Of a DNA stretch of 64,000 nt, positions 23,654-34,033 are shown one piece after another. The DNA lies in the NCBI GenBank assembly GCA_033239525.1, contig BSYO01000004.1, positions 18,576,037 through 18,640,036 of the forward strand, in the 5' to 3' direction. Numbering within the stretch: the first letter of the stretch is position 1; each line of letters starts with the position of its first letter. Origin of the DNA: Nepenthes gracilis (lineage: Eukaryota; Streptophyta; Magnoliopsida; Caryophyllales; Nepenthaceae). The translations under genes and the position numbers were made by a program. The notes beneath the pieces are model-generated. The model saw only the letters and a program-made list of their open reading frames with translations. It was not told the DNA's origin and ran no database searches.

Positions 23654-25217
23654 ACGAGTGCTCAGTTTGTAATTATTTGCCAAGGGTGTGCTCATGGGTT
23701 TCGATTTGTCCATGTTGAACCGTTGGAGCACTTTCTCAATGTAACTTTCTTGAGACAGCCACAATTTCTAGCCTTCCGATCGCTTATAATTCTAACTCCC
23801 AGAATTTGCTTCGCCGATCCAAGGTCCTTCATAGCAAATGACTGCCCAAGTTGCTTTTTCAGCTCCATTATTCGAGACCATTTTGTCCAACTATCAACAT
23901 GTCATTTACATATAGAAGAAGAATGACAAAGTCATCATCAGCAAATCTCTGCACAAAAACGCAGTGGTCACGAGTAGTCCGTTGATACCCTTGGCCGGCC
24001 ATAACAGACTCAAACTTCTTGTACCACTGTCGAGGAGCTTGCTTTAGGCCATACAGACTTTTCTTCAAATGGCATACAAGTTGTTCCTTTCCTTTAGCCT
24101 CAAAGCCTTCTGGCCGTTCCATGTAAATCTCCTCCTCAAGGTCTCCATAAAGGAATGCAGTTCGGACATCCATTTGCTCCACCTTAAGGTCTTGGGTGGC
24201 AGCCAGACCCAATACTACTCGTATGGAAGACATCTTCACTACCGAAGCAAATATCTCATCAAAATCAATTCCTTTCCGTTGTCCGAAACTTTTCACCACC
24301 AGTCGAGCCTTGCATCTTGGCTCTTTGGTGTTCTCGTTCGTTTTCAACCGAAAGACCCATTTATTCTTCAGAGCCTTCTTCCCCTTAGGAAGTTTAACAA
24401 GATCAAAGGTATGGTTCTCATGAATAGAACTCATCTCATCCTTCATGGCCTCCAGCCATTTCTCATTGCTTTCGCCGTTTACAGTCTCTTCATAATCTTC
24501 AGGCTCACCGGCATTAGTAAGCATAATATATTCCCTGGGGGACAGACGAACGGACGGTCGTCTGTTCTGAGAAGATCGTCTAACGGCAACTTCTTCGGCC
24601 GGTTGAGGAATGGCCTCAGTCTGGTCATCATCAGGTATCATGACCTCTTCTCCGGTATCCTCAACTGCCTCAGGACCACGGTTATTGCCTTCCAATAATA
24701 CAGGACAGGCATCTTCTATACTAACTTTGTCTATCTGTTCATCATTACAATTTGCTCTCTTGCCAATATCTTCAATTGTCTCATTCTCGGCAAAGGCTAC
24801 ATCTCTTGACCGGACAAGTTTCCTGGTGGCAGGATCATAAAATCTGTAGCCAAACTCATCATCTCCATAGCCCAGAAAGACGCATTGCATCGTCTTCGGC
24901 TCCAGTTTCGTCCTTTCGTCTCTTAGAACGTGTACGAATGCTTTACATCCGAATACCCGCAAATGATCATAGGACGGCTCTATGCCGGTCCATATCTTCT
25001 CCGCCACTTCATCCATCAGAGGCTTACTCGGCGACCTGTTGACAATGTAGGCCGCCGTCCGGAGTGCTTCTGCCCAGAACGAAGCATGAAGTTTTGCTTC
25101 AGAGAGCATACAATGTATTCTCTCCAAGAGTGTACGATTCATCCATTCTGCTACTCCATTCCGCTGATGTGTCTTCGGTGGTGTTTTCTGATACCTAATA
25201 CCATGTGACTGGTAGTA
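23654..25217 (-). pseudogene. Copia reverse transcriptase and integrase C-terminus
   Basis: The main frame is 23868-25142 (424 residues), open a little further upstream to about 25217. It starts with the integrase tail (NRTLLERIHCMLSEAKL.. SFWAEALRTAAYIVNR), then the linker, then reverse transcriptase: NKWVFRLKTNENT, RCKARLVVKSFGQRKGIDFD, VEQMDVRTAFLYGDLEEEIYM (first catalytic Asp), SLYGLKQAPRQWY. The second catalytic motif is YVNDM (residues 411-415), Asn instead of Asp at 23904-23906. A one-base loss just after it (about 23885) shifts the frame, and another shift lies near 23780. Confidence 0.92.
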
Positions 25218-25746
25218 GGCATCAAAGGATCTAAATATTCTCCGCCGTTGTCACTTCGGACGGTCTTCAGTTTCTTCCCCGTCTGACGCTCTACAAGAGC
25301 ATGAAGCTGCTCAAAAATACCAAAAACTTGATCATTGGTCTTCAGTGGGTAAACCCACAGCCTTCTTGAATAGTCGTCAATAAAGGAAACAAAATACTGA
25401 GCACCACCGATCGACTTCTCTTTGAATGGATCACACACATCTATGTGGATGAGATCAAGTAGTCTGGTAGTTGGGATTGACAAAACTCCATTGAAGGAAA
25501 CTCTTCTTTGTTTCCCGGCCAAGCAGTGGGGACACGTTTTCATCCCGTCCTCCTTCATCCCGTTGATTAGACCCTTCCTGGCCAAGTGAGATAATCCCCC
25601 TTCACTCATGCAGCCCAGCCTCCTGTGCCACAAATCTTCTGTCTCCTTACAAATTGCAACATTCACATCTCCGGCCATGGCACAAACCTTCATCACATAC
25701 AGATCGGAGTACTTTTTCCCTCTCGCTGCAACAAGAGACCCCCTGT
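25151..25746 (-). pseudogene. Copia integrase core
   Basis: The frame 25151-25696 contains the pre-integrase zinc domain (LWHRRLGCMSEGGLSHLARKG .. CPHCLAGKQRR, an H-H-C-C pattern) and the catalytic core: HIDVCDPFKEKSIGG with the first Asp, FIDDYSRRLWVYPLK, and VRSDNGGEY with the second Asp. The third acidic residue (Glu, in the family's NGVAE.MN context) falls after a frameshift around 25216-25225 and continues in the frame of the next block. Integrase inserts the cDNA into the genome with a five-base stagger, agreeing with the AGAGG duplication. Confidence 0.9.
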
Positions 25747-26917
25747 TCAGCTTCCACTCACCTTCACAAAGGTGTTGCAGTAACCTTCATCATCTAGCCG
25801 ACCGGCTGAGATAACATTCAAACGGATGTCAGGAACGTGATGCACATCCTTCAGCAGCAGTTTCGTGCCATTATTTGTGACCAGAATGATATCTCCTCTG
25901 CCTACAATGGGAGATGTTTCTTTATTGCCCATCCTAATTACTCCAAAATCTCCTAGAGTATAGGATGTAAACAGTCCCTTTCTGGACGTGACATGTAGAG
26001 TAGCGCCCGAATCAATTACCCAGCCGGATTGCATGTCTGTCAGGTTTGCCACCTCCCCTTGACATGTCAACACGAGATCCCCAGTTGTGACTACTGAGAC
26101 GGAGGACGTTTCCTCTCCGCGTCTTTTGTCACTTTTCTCCTTCTCTGTATTTTTTCGCTTCCATTTGAAGCAATGTTTCTTGATGTGGCCATTTTTGCTG
26201 CAATGATGGTACTCCAGGTTTTGGTATCTGGATCGTGACTTGCTGCGACCCTTTTCTCTGGTTTTCTGGTGGCGACCTCTGCTTCTTCCCCTGGATTTGG
26301 TCATCAGGACCTTAGAATGAGAGGACGGTGAGGTTCCTTGTGACCTTTTGGACTCATTCATGAGCAGAGAGGTAATAACCTCATCCAACCTTAAAGTATC
26401 CTTGCCGAACAGTAAGGTTGTGACGATATGATCATAAGTGGCCCGCAGGGAAGCCAACAGGACCAACGCCTTGTCCTCCTCCTTGATTTCCTCATCAAGA
26501 GCAGACATCTGCGTCAATATCCGGTTAAACTCGTCCAAGTGTTTCTCAAAACTCCCTCCTTCTGACAACCGTAAGCCATAGAATTGCTTCTTTACGTGCA
26601 GTCTGGTTGTCAGAGATTTAGACTTGTAACGATTCTCCGCCCTGCATTCTCCACCTCCAGGATCGCGTTAGACCCGAGAACTTTTTTGGAGAGTATTGTC
26701 CGCGACCAACTTTTTAATGGTACGGTTCTACAAATCTCTTGTTTTGCCATTCATCGTCGGTCAAATTTTCAGGTTTTTCGTCCTTCTTCTTCAACGCCTT
26801 CACTGTCCCTTCCCTCGTCAGAATGTTCTTCACCCTCTCTTGCCAGAGAATGAAGTTACCCTACCCGTTGAACTGCTCAATGTTGAACGGTAGATTCTTT
26901 GACGACGATGATGCCAT
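25747..26917 (-). pseudogene. Copia gag and protease
   Basis: The likely start is ATG at 26915-26917 (MASSSSKNLPFNIEQFNG), 34 bases inside the 5' LTR, but an in-frame TAG at 26861-26863 ends it after 18 codons, and further frame changes follow before the open frame 25747-26568. That frame has the gag core (SFEKHLDEFNRILTQM), a basic linker, a zinc knuckle YHHCSKNGHIKKHC whose first Cys is replaced by Tyr (residue 120 of this frame), and the aspartic protease site WVIDSGATLHV (D186). A one-base loss near 25770 breaks the frame into the integrase. Confidence 0.9.
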
Positions 26918-26933
26918 TAAACAGAATTTGAAA

Positions 26934-26951
26934 CCTGGCACTGATACCACT
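26934..26951 (-). other. Copia primer-binding site (initiator-Met tRNA type)
   Basis: Minus strand AG-TGGTATCAGTGCCAGG directly inside the 5' LTR. It is complementary to the 3' end of plant initiator tRNA-Met apart from one mismatch (usual form TGGTATCAGAGCC). This fixes the orientation of the element. Confidence 0.88.
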
Positions 26952-27716
26952 TGTTGGGAAAAGAGGGCGGACTACTTTCCCAATTAAACAAGACAGTAAG
27001 AAAAGTGAATGAAGAAGAACAATGAATACAAGTATTTTTACGTGGAAAACTCTTATCAATCAAGGAAAAAACCACGGGATGATCCGTCCACCAAACGTAT
27101 TTCACTATGTGGGCGATTTGGGAACAAATTCCCCGTTACACAGTGGAGAACAAGGAAAGATTGAAGAACAGAGCAATAGCAACACAAATACTATCGATTT
27201 CTGCTTCCTTCACCGTTTTTCTCTCCTACTCTCTCTCTTACCCTCTCCACACACACATATCAAAAAGGATATATATATATATATGGCAATATTCAATTCA
27301 TAAAAGGACAGAAACGATTCCTTCCAATAATATGAATATTTTCCTGTCCAAAAATACGGCTCCTGCAAAACCGTCTGAGATCATGTATCTCCGTAAGATT
27401 CATTAAATTTGGCCGCTGCTCTGTGACACAGGCGGGCGGCAACCGCTGGCCATCCGCGTTCTTCCTGGGCAGACGGCCAACACCCTTATTGACCGTCTAA
27501 AACTCAAGGCTTTGGAATCTCTCGGTATATCTGCAGAAACACTTAGCCGCCAAACTGCCAACTTCCGTTAGTTGTTCATCCTCGTCAACAATCATCGACC
27601 GTCCATCCGGTCAACTCCCCGTTGACCGGAACTTCTTTCCTTTATAAAACAGCACCTTCGTGCTCAGCCCAATTTCTTCGATCACAAAAGCTTCTTCACG
27701 GGAGTGATCCCCATCA
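26952..27716 (-). repeat. Copia 5' LTR
   Basis: 765 bases, TGTTGGGAA..CCATCA on the plus strand. It carries (TA)n at about 27269-27284, the presumed minus-strand promoter TATA region. It matches the 3' LTR closely over the first ~400 and last ~130 bases; 27355-27560 differs strongly from its partner (22570-22760). Confidence 0.95.
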
Positions 27717-27721
27717 AGAGG
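27717..27721. repeat. Target-site duplication AGAGG, right
   Basis: AGAGG immediately after the LTR end ..CCATCA; identical to 22163-22167. Confidence 0.9.
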
Positions 27722-28262
27722 ATGTTCCCACTCGAGAACATCTAGTTGCTATCCTCTCTAAACTATCTTTCAAGACGAGAAATTGCTAGCTTGTCCAAGT
27801 GTTATATTGTTCCACTTGTAATTAGGGTTTTAAAGCGTAGAGTTGTGGCTGCTGAAGTAAGAGCATCGATTCTTGAAGATAGATTGGTCTACTTAGAGAA
27901 AAATTGGCTGAGTGGATTAATAAAGTTCAAGATTTTAAAAACCAAGCTACTGTTTTGGAGGTAGTATTTCGAGAATAGAGCTATTGAAGCAAAATGTTAT
28001 GTTTCTATGGCTATGAACGGTATTGAGGGACAACAAATAGATTATTTATAGCTTGAGGAGTCAATGAGAAGGAGTATTTGATTAGTGGAACTTGGTTTGT
28101 TGCCTAATACCTGATTTAATATGGGCATCAATATTTGCAGAAGGATAATTTCTTTGGTGACATCTAACTTTCTTGTTGGCAGTTTAAACGCAAGGATTCT
28201 AGAGCTTCTCCAACTTCCAAAGTTAAAGATTTTGAGGATGAATTGAATTTGCAAGTTCCTGA
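27722..28262 (+). pseudogene. Decayed antisense ORF of the family D Gypsy element (distal part)
   Basis: It continues the block cut at 22162. Frame 27746-27964 contains LKRRVVAAEVRASILEDRLVYLEKN, a heptad-like run equivalent to the LTEEVGQLRRRVAQLEGLL coiled coil of the younger antisense ORF. Afterwards pieces such as ..MAMNGIEGQQIDYL.. read in other frames until a stop near 28260. Because of the five-base duplication, coding continuity across the Copia insertion is plain. Several stops; not functional. Confidence 0.45.
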
Positions 28263-28715
28263 CTCTAAATCCTAGTATTAGCTATTAGATTGTTGTTTAA
28301 TTCTTATCCCTTAGTTTATAATTTTGTGTCATAACTTTATAATAAGATGATATAATTTGCTCTTTAATGAATATCTTCATAATTTTTCCCTCCATATATC
28401 CTTAAGTGCTTTTCATGGATGCAGATTGAGGGACATAATCCGCAAGTATATAATCTATGATTATTTGATCATGAGACGATATAATTGATTCCTAATTAAG
28501 TTTTTAAACTATTATTATTGGTGAAAGAAGACTCTAATCTTTGATTGCATGACTAATCGTGCATATCTCGTAGAGAGGTCATTATCACCTATGCTTATGT
28601 AGTATCCTTGAGGTTAAATAGATCGGATTACTGTGTTGATAATAGAGTTTTAAAGGCACTTAACCTGTAATATTTCGAATAATTTTAATTTTATTTTCGA
28701 GAATAAAAATCTTTT
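28263..28715 (+). other. 3' internal end of a plus-oriented chromovirus element
   Basis: AT-rich sequence ending in TTTTCGAGAATAAAAATC before a polypurine tract. In Tekay/Del-type chromoviruses the corresponding place reads ..GAGGACGAAATTTT.., so this is the untranslated end of such an element. The rest of that element to the left is missing. No coding sequence is recognisable. Confidence 0.45.
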
Positions 28716-28728
28716 AAAGGGGAAAGAT
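28716..28728 (+). other. Polypurine tract of the 3.4-kb LTR element
   Basis: AAAGGGGAAAGAT directly before TGTAATATCCC. This marks the following LTR as a 3' LTR in plus orientation. Confidence 0.7.
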
Positions 28729-29080
28729 TGTAATATCCCAAATCAAAAAAAAAAAAAATATTTATAAGTTAGTTTCTATAATTATTCGTAATTACTTTTA
28801 GCCTTAAAATCTTATAATTTGACTGATATTTAGGCCTAATAAATTAGATGGATTAATGGATTGGGTCTGAATATTTGGACCGTTAATTTGAATTTAGATT
28901 AAATAGTGAATTAATTATTCGTTGACGAAGTATATATATATATATATAAATGAATAAATGAATTATTAGAAATTTAGGTTAATGTATTAAATAGAGGTAA
29001 TTAGATAACTAACTAAAGAATAAATATTTTAAAGAAAGATAAATAAATATACATAAATAAATATATTAGAAAAATATACT

Positions 29081-29097
29081 AATAAATAATAATAATG

Positions 29098-29140
<43 letters not shown>
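29081..29140. repeat. AAT microsatellite
   Basis: About 60 bases of (AAT)n with one AATG interruption near 29095. It lies inside the 3.4-kb LTR and makes the poly-Leu frame 29066-29344 on the minus strand, which is not a gene. Confidence 0.95.
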
Positions 29141-29141
<1 letters not shown>

Positions 29142-29345
29142 CAAAAAAAAGAAAAGAGGAAAACGGGTAGAGAGAGAGAAAGGAGGGAAATGAACGAAGG
29201 AGAACAAGAAGGAAAAAGGAAGATCAGAGAAAGGAAAAAGAAAGAAAAGAGGAATGGTGAGCGAGATTTGGGCAATGAGAAAAGGAAAGAGTCGATTTTC
29301 CTTTCGTTATTTAAGGAGAAGTTGAGGAAGGTAGTGGAGAACAAA
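29141..29345. repeat. Purine-rich tract
   Basis: Almost continuous A/G on the plus strand (AGAGAGAGAAAGGAGGGAAATG.. type) for about 200 bases. It lies next to the AAT microsatellite and upstream of AAAACCCTAGC. Confidence 0.85.
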
Positions 29346-29819
29346 ACCCTAGCTGTCGTTGTTGTTCTTCTCTACTGACGCTGCCGTCGATGTCGCCGTC
29401 GTCGATTCGTGGAGTTGCCGCCGTTGCCGGAAGAAAAGCAATGATTGAGGCAAGTGAATCCCATTTACTGTCATTTCTACTCAATTGGCAAGTGAACCTC
29501 TGATGTCGTTTCCATTTCAAATCACAGATAAATCCTCATGAATCCCTCTCTTCCTTTGTATTTCTTGGGTATTGTGTTGTTTGAATTGAAGCCGATTTGA
29601 ATCATCAATCTTTCTCTCTAATTCCATTCAATTTTGATGTGTAAATTGGATGGTGTGTGTTAAGTTGAGAAATTGATGAGGGAGCAGATGTTAACTGCTT
29701 GTGGCGGTTCAAAAAATTGGGTAAGAAAACAGGGGGCTCATGTGCTTTTTTTTGTCGAGAATTGGTGGTGAAGGGTTGATAATATTTTGGGTGTTTTTGG
29801 TCATGCTCTGTATGAGTGA

Positions 29820-30250
29820 ACGACTGAAATTAGTGTGTATGTGTATTAGAAGCAGGGGGTGCTGTGTGCGTGTGTTGGTGAGTGGGAAGCAGCAGAGCTG
29901 CTATGTGTGTGTGTGTGGAGGGGAAGCAAAAAGTTGCTGCTGTGTGTGCATATTGGTATGTGTGTGCGGCGTCATGTGTGTGTATTGGTGTGAGGGAAAC
30001 AGCAGTAGAAGCTGCTGAGTGTGTGACGTTGTGTGTGTGTGTGTGTTGCTGTTGCTCTGCGTGAGCAGTGTGTGTGTGGAGCGCAGCAGAAGCAAATGCG
30101 TGAAGGCTGTGTGCGTGATGGGCTGGTAAGTGTCGTGTATGGTGTTGGGCCGTGGGTTGGGCCGGTTGGTGAGGGTAGGTGTGTGGAGTGTTGGTATACG
30201 TGTGTGTATAGGTGTAGGTTTATGTGTGTATATATATATATATATATATG
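29820..30250. repeat. GT-rich low-complexity region ending in (TA)n
   Basis: Repeated TGTGTGTG blocks alternate with GCAGCAG and GAAGC strings for about 400 bases, ending in a (TA)10-like run at 30229-30249. The Cys/Val-rich plus frames and Thr/His-rich minus frame over this stretch are translations of the repeat. Confidence 0.9.
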
Positions 30251-30824
30251 TTAATGTAATGTTATATATGTATGTATGAGAATAAAGATGGTAAAGAATA
30301 TGGAGGATATTTACAATTTGTGTATATTGCATGTATAAAGGTGTATTGGCCTGTGTTCGGAGTGATACTGATTGTATGAAGAAATAAATATTGTCAATTA
30401 ATTTGTTAGAACCTTGTAAAATTAATTGGGGATGAAAATTAAAATAAAAATATTATTGGCCTTAGTTGTAGGCATCGCTCCGAAATAAAATAGTAAAGTA
30501 GTTGAGCTGATCATATCTTGATCCATGTATCCCCTTTGGATGTTTTGAAATACGTTCCTTTGTGTTAGATTTGATGGTGTGTGTATGATCAGGTCAGCAC
30601 CTAATGACGTTCTGTTGTTGATCTTGCAAAGCTTTCTTTGTGTTATACTCGATATATGAGTGTGTGTATTTGTTAGCTTCTTACGGTCAAGGTTGAGGAG
30701 AGTGTATGAAAACATTGAATTATCTAGTCGAATGGGAGGCTTTGGTACTTTAATGTGGTCTACGCTTATCCGATACTGATTTCCGTGTCCTGGTGGTGTT
30801 GAAGTACATTGCCTAGTTTGGCGG

Positions 30825-31345
30825 GATATTTATAGCCATGTGACTATCGTAAGAGATGATATCAGGGATATCATTTGACGATGGGTATTGCGAGATGGTA
30901 TCTGCAGTTACATGGGTATTATCTGGAAGGACTAGGGATAGTTGGATCTGGCGGATAACCTCGTTGCACTTATCCAACCGCTGGGGCCGTAAATGCGCGG
31001 CTTTTGGTTCATGGTGGTAGAATAAGATCCAAGGAGATTCTTATTATCTCGTACAGTGGTGACCTCAATTTGAACTAATAATCAAATTTTTGTTATCTCG
31101 TACAGTGAGTTGAGAGGAATGCTTATAACCTAGTGATTATTATAGGAGATGATATCTGAGATATCATTGGCGAGGGGTATCGGAGGTGATATCAACATGC
31201 TACGAGGGCAGCCTCTGGGAGGACTGTAGGGATAGTTGGATACCATGGATAACCTCGTTGCACTTACTCAGCCGTTGGGGGCGTAAATACGCGACCTTTG
31301 GTTCACTATGGTAGAATAAGGTCCAAGGAGATTCATTGTGATGTT
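30825..31345. repeat. 294-bp tandem duplication inside the 3.4-kb LTR
   Basis: Two units with a constant 294-base offset: GATAACCTCGTTGCACTTA at 30954 and 31248, AAGGAGATTC at 31031 and 31325, and AGATGATATC.G.GATATCATT earlier in each. Identity is roughly 75-80%. The following 31365-31520 also has repeated GGATTC..G(T/A)GGAATCC strings with dyad character. Confidence 0.8.
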
Positions 31346-32135
31346 TCATCATTGTTGATATCTCAAGAGTTTGGGATTCGGTTGAATCCACAAGTTATAT
31401 TCTGTAGAATCTATGGGTCGAATTTTACGATATTCGGATTTGGTGGAATCCATGTTTATCGATATTAATATTCAGGTCGTTTACGCTAACATTCGGACCA
31501 GGGAATCCCTACTTATTCGTAATATCGGATTCCAGAGAATTATCGTTGTTTATTGGCACTCTTGTTATTTTTGGATGTGTAGGTCTTATGGGACCTATTT
31601 TGCCTAGAGTTGTATTTATGACGTGTTGTAATTTGCTCGGATATAGTAGATGGTTAGAGTGATGTTGAGACTTTGTAGTTGGTATCTGAGATTGTTATTA
31701 TTATATACCATTTTTTATTATTATCACTTGTTGGGTTTCGGCTCACTCTTATGTTTTCTTGACTCCAGAGTAGACAGGTTGACACCATGATAGAAGAGAT
31801 CGCGTGAGTAGACTCCAGGCAGAGGTGATATCAGATATTGAGGCTTTTTGGATAGAGACTTAAGATCTTGATAGTTTAGTTACTGTTTAACTTTTATTAG
31901 ATTTTTCTATGAAGATTGATATTTTTGACATTAAGGTCATTTATTAAACTTATTTGTCATTATTATGGATATTTATGTGATGATGCATTTATGATGACTA
32001 TGGATTGTATCTTAAATGATATTATAGAATTCATTAAAGTTGTTTGATAACGCATAATTAATGATTTTCGATGACTTAAAATTTTCACCGTGACGGTCCG
32101 GGTAGGGTTCGGGGATCCAAGCTCGGGTCGTTACA

Positions 32136-32999
32136 TAACCCACATAATATCTGACCTCTTGAAGGGAATTGAATATTAGGTTCTCAAACCTTGAAGTTTT
32201 ATTTTATTTTAGGTGTGTGACCATATTTGATGCCATATACTTTCTTTGCACCTACACCATGACTACCTACTTGGGTTGGTGTGTTTTAATAGGTAGGGCG
32301 TTAAAACAAAATTGTTTGACTTAAGGTTAGTCATGGTCATATTAATAGCATATATATATATAAATTTTGTAGAATTTAAATTAAAAATTATTTTTATTGA
32401 TAATGTGTAAAATTATTTATATCATACAAGTACGATAAAGTGAGGGGTAGGGCTTATCTCTTAATTCCTATATTGGCCTCTTCGTTGATAGTATTTTTTG
32501 AGATAAAAGATGTTCTAAGTACATGAGAATAATTTCTCATTTTGGGTTCATAACTTATATGCCCCATTACAAAATATAGTTAACACTAGGGATGGTCCTT
32601 TTCAAATTTGGGATAACTTATTCTTGTATTAAACATTTCAATAGCCTCGATGTTCTTTAGCATCAAGTTGTCTATTTTGAATGTTTACACCTTCACCTTT
32701 ATATTATAACATTGAGAGACTCTTTATTAGTAGGCTATCACTCCGATATTAGCTGCTTCTCCAACTTTCTCCAAGATATCCAACTTTTATTTGTGGAGTT
32801 GAGAATTTTGATTTGGAATAAAAGTTTTTACTTTATAACTTGGAGGTCGTTTCTTATTTAGGATCATCGCTTTTATATCATTGCACAAACTAAAAGTTAT
32901 CTTTCAAATGGATTAAAGCAGATTTTATATCACGATCTTGGATTAAAGCAGATTTTAATAATAATTAAGAATAATTATAATCCATAGTAAAAATTCGAA
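32136..32999. other. No gene seen
   Basis: AT-rich sequence between the 3.4-kb LTR and a family B LTR half. GGATTAAAGCAGATTTTA occurs twice, at 32912-32929 and 32940-32957. No coding or LTR-terminal motif. Presumably family D internal DNA. Confidence 0.3.
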
Positions 33000-34033
33000 A
33001 GACAAAACTATAACCAATATAAAACCTCAAATTCAGGTATGACCTAATACATCAAATAGTCTTAATAAATAATAAATAACAATATTATTATTCATTCACA
33101 TGATCTCTTTGGACTACTATTCAAACAAATAATTAACCATGACCTACTCCATATGATCAAAAGGAAAGGGTGATCATCCAAACAATAGAAATCACAAATT
33201 CGAACCAACGTAAACCAAATGCCATAATAATCTCATAGAGAAATAATCCATGCTTTAATTCCCTAATAATAAAACATGCTACACCGACCTATTTCTTATC
33301 CAACTAATACCAAAATATACCTAGTACAAATGCAGTCTGATTACAATGCTAATACTTACCAAATAAATGAAACTTAGGTCAACTCCGCGTCTAAACTCCC
33401 TATTATGTATCCGTGATCCACTAATCTAAAGAGGTAAAAATAATAAAAATATGAGTCAAATGCTTAATAAATATCAATAATTAACATATATAACAAATAG
33501 ATGTATCCAAAATCAGAATGAGAATTGATAAGACGCATACAAAAAACATATAACTACAATCCAAAAATTCATCGATGAAAATGAAAATGTAATTTCGTAC
33601 TTCAAAAATATAATTCAAAACAAATACCAAAATTTTCAAGTGTATGAATCCAATCGAATTCAATTGTAAATGAAACCCTGTAATCTCAATTGAAATCTTA
33701 AGTATCTAAATTAATGCAGGCAAAACATCACAAAATTCAAACACATGCTCAAATTGGAGAAATAAAAATCGAAAGTTTAACTTGAGGAATGGTTATACAT
33801 ATTCCCAATAATTCTAAACCATATCACTACTATTTCGACCTACAGGCAGGGCCATTTGTATATTTTTTTCTATAGATAGAAATGAAGTCACTATCTTTTA
33901 TTACTCGTGGAATAGGTGCACTCCTTAAATCTATCTGATATATTAGAACGTCTAAATATATTAGTTTCGTTCAATTTTTTATGATGGTTATCATAAAAAT
34001 ACAAATCGGGGAGGGTTTCTATATTCTTAACTC
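33000..34033 (-). mobile_element. Family B chromovirus-like LTR, left half
   Basis: CTAATCTAAAGAGGTAAAAATAATAAAAATATGAGTCAAATGCTTAATAA (around 33420-33470) is the family B block also seen near 11470 and 17990; reversed, it is the TTGACTCAT..TTATTTTTACCTC pre-splice-like LTR block. The Gypsy array inserted at 34033, and the rest of the LTR resumes at 56439. The left boundary is uncertain. The text quoted here spans more than one conserved word; the key parts are AAAGAGGTAAAAATAA and GAGTCAAATGC. Confidence 0.4.
34029..34033. repeat. Target-site duplication AACTC, left
   Basis: AACTC precedes the first LTR base. The right flank of the array reads AACTC at 56438-56442, its first A overlapping the last A of the LTR (or one A was lost). 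No such duplication flanks the middle LTR. Confidence 0.75.

Larger units (their letters stand above)
22168..27716 (-). mobile_element. Complete but defective Ty1/Copia element, minus orientation
   Basis: A 5.55-kb element with two LTRs (757 and 765 bases), 5' LTR on the right, initiator-Met primer site at 26934-26951, polypurine tract at 22925-22937, and five-base target duplication AGAGG. The coding order on the minus strand is gag, protease, integrase, reverse transcriptase, RNase H, which is diagnostic for Copia. The proteins resemble the Tnt1/Tork type. At least one stop in gag, three frameshifts, a nonsense codon before RNase H and a catalytic Asp-to-Asn change make it non-autonomous. 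It interrupts the family D antisense ORF. Confidence 0.95.
28729..32135 (+). mobile_element. 3.4-kb chromovirus (Tekay/Del-like) 3' LTR
   Basis: It starts TGTAATATCCC and ends GGGTCGTTACA, the standard terminal pairing of this lineage, 3407 bases apart. Inside are an AAT microsatellite, a purine-rich tract, AAAACCCTAGC (29343) before a GCCGTCG-rich stretch, a long GT-rich region, a 294-base tandem repeat, and near the end GGGTTTCGGCTCACTC..TTCTTGACTCCAGAG (31734-31775), the element's usual pre-splice-like block. No matching five-base duplication was found. No partner LTR is in the window, so the element is truncated at its 5' side. Confidence 0.65.

Noticed and set aside
29066..29344. Leu-rich 92-residue minus-strand frame that resembles a membrane protein
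   Set aside because: Generated by the AAT microsatellite and purine tract read in reverse.
29740..30332. Cys/Val-rich open frames on the plus strand and a Thr/His-rich frame on the minus strand
   Set aside because: They are translations of GT/CA microsatellite-like DNA inside an LTR; no start context or conserved motif.
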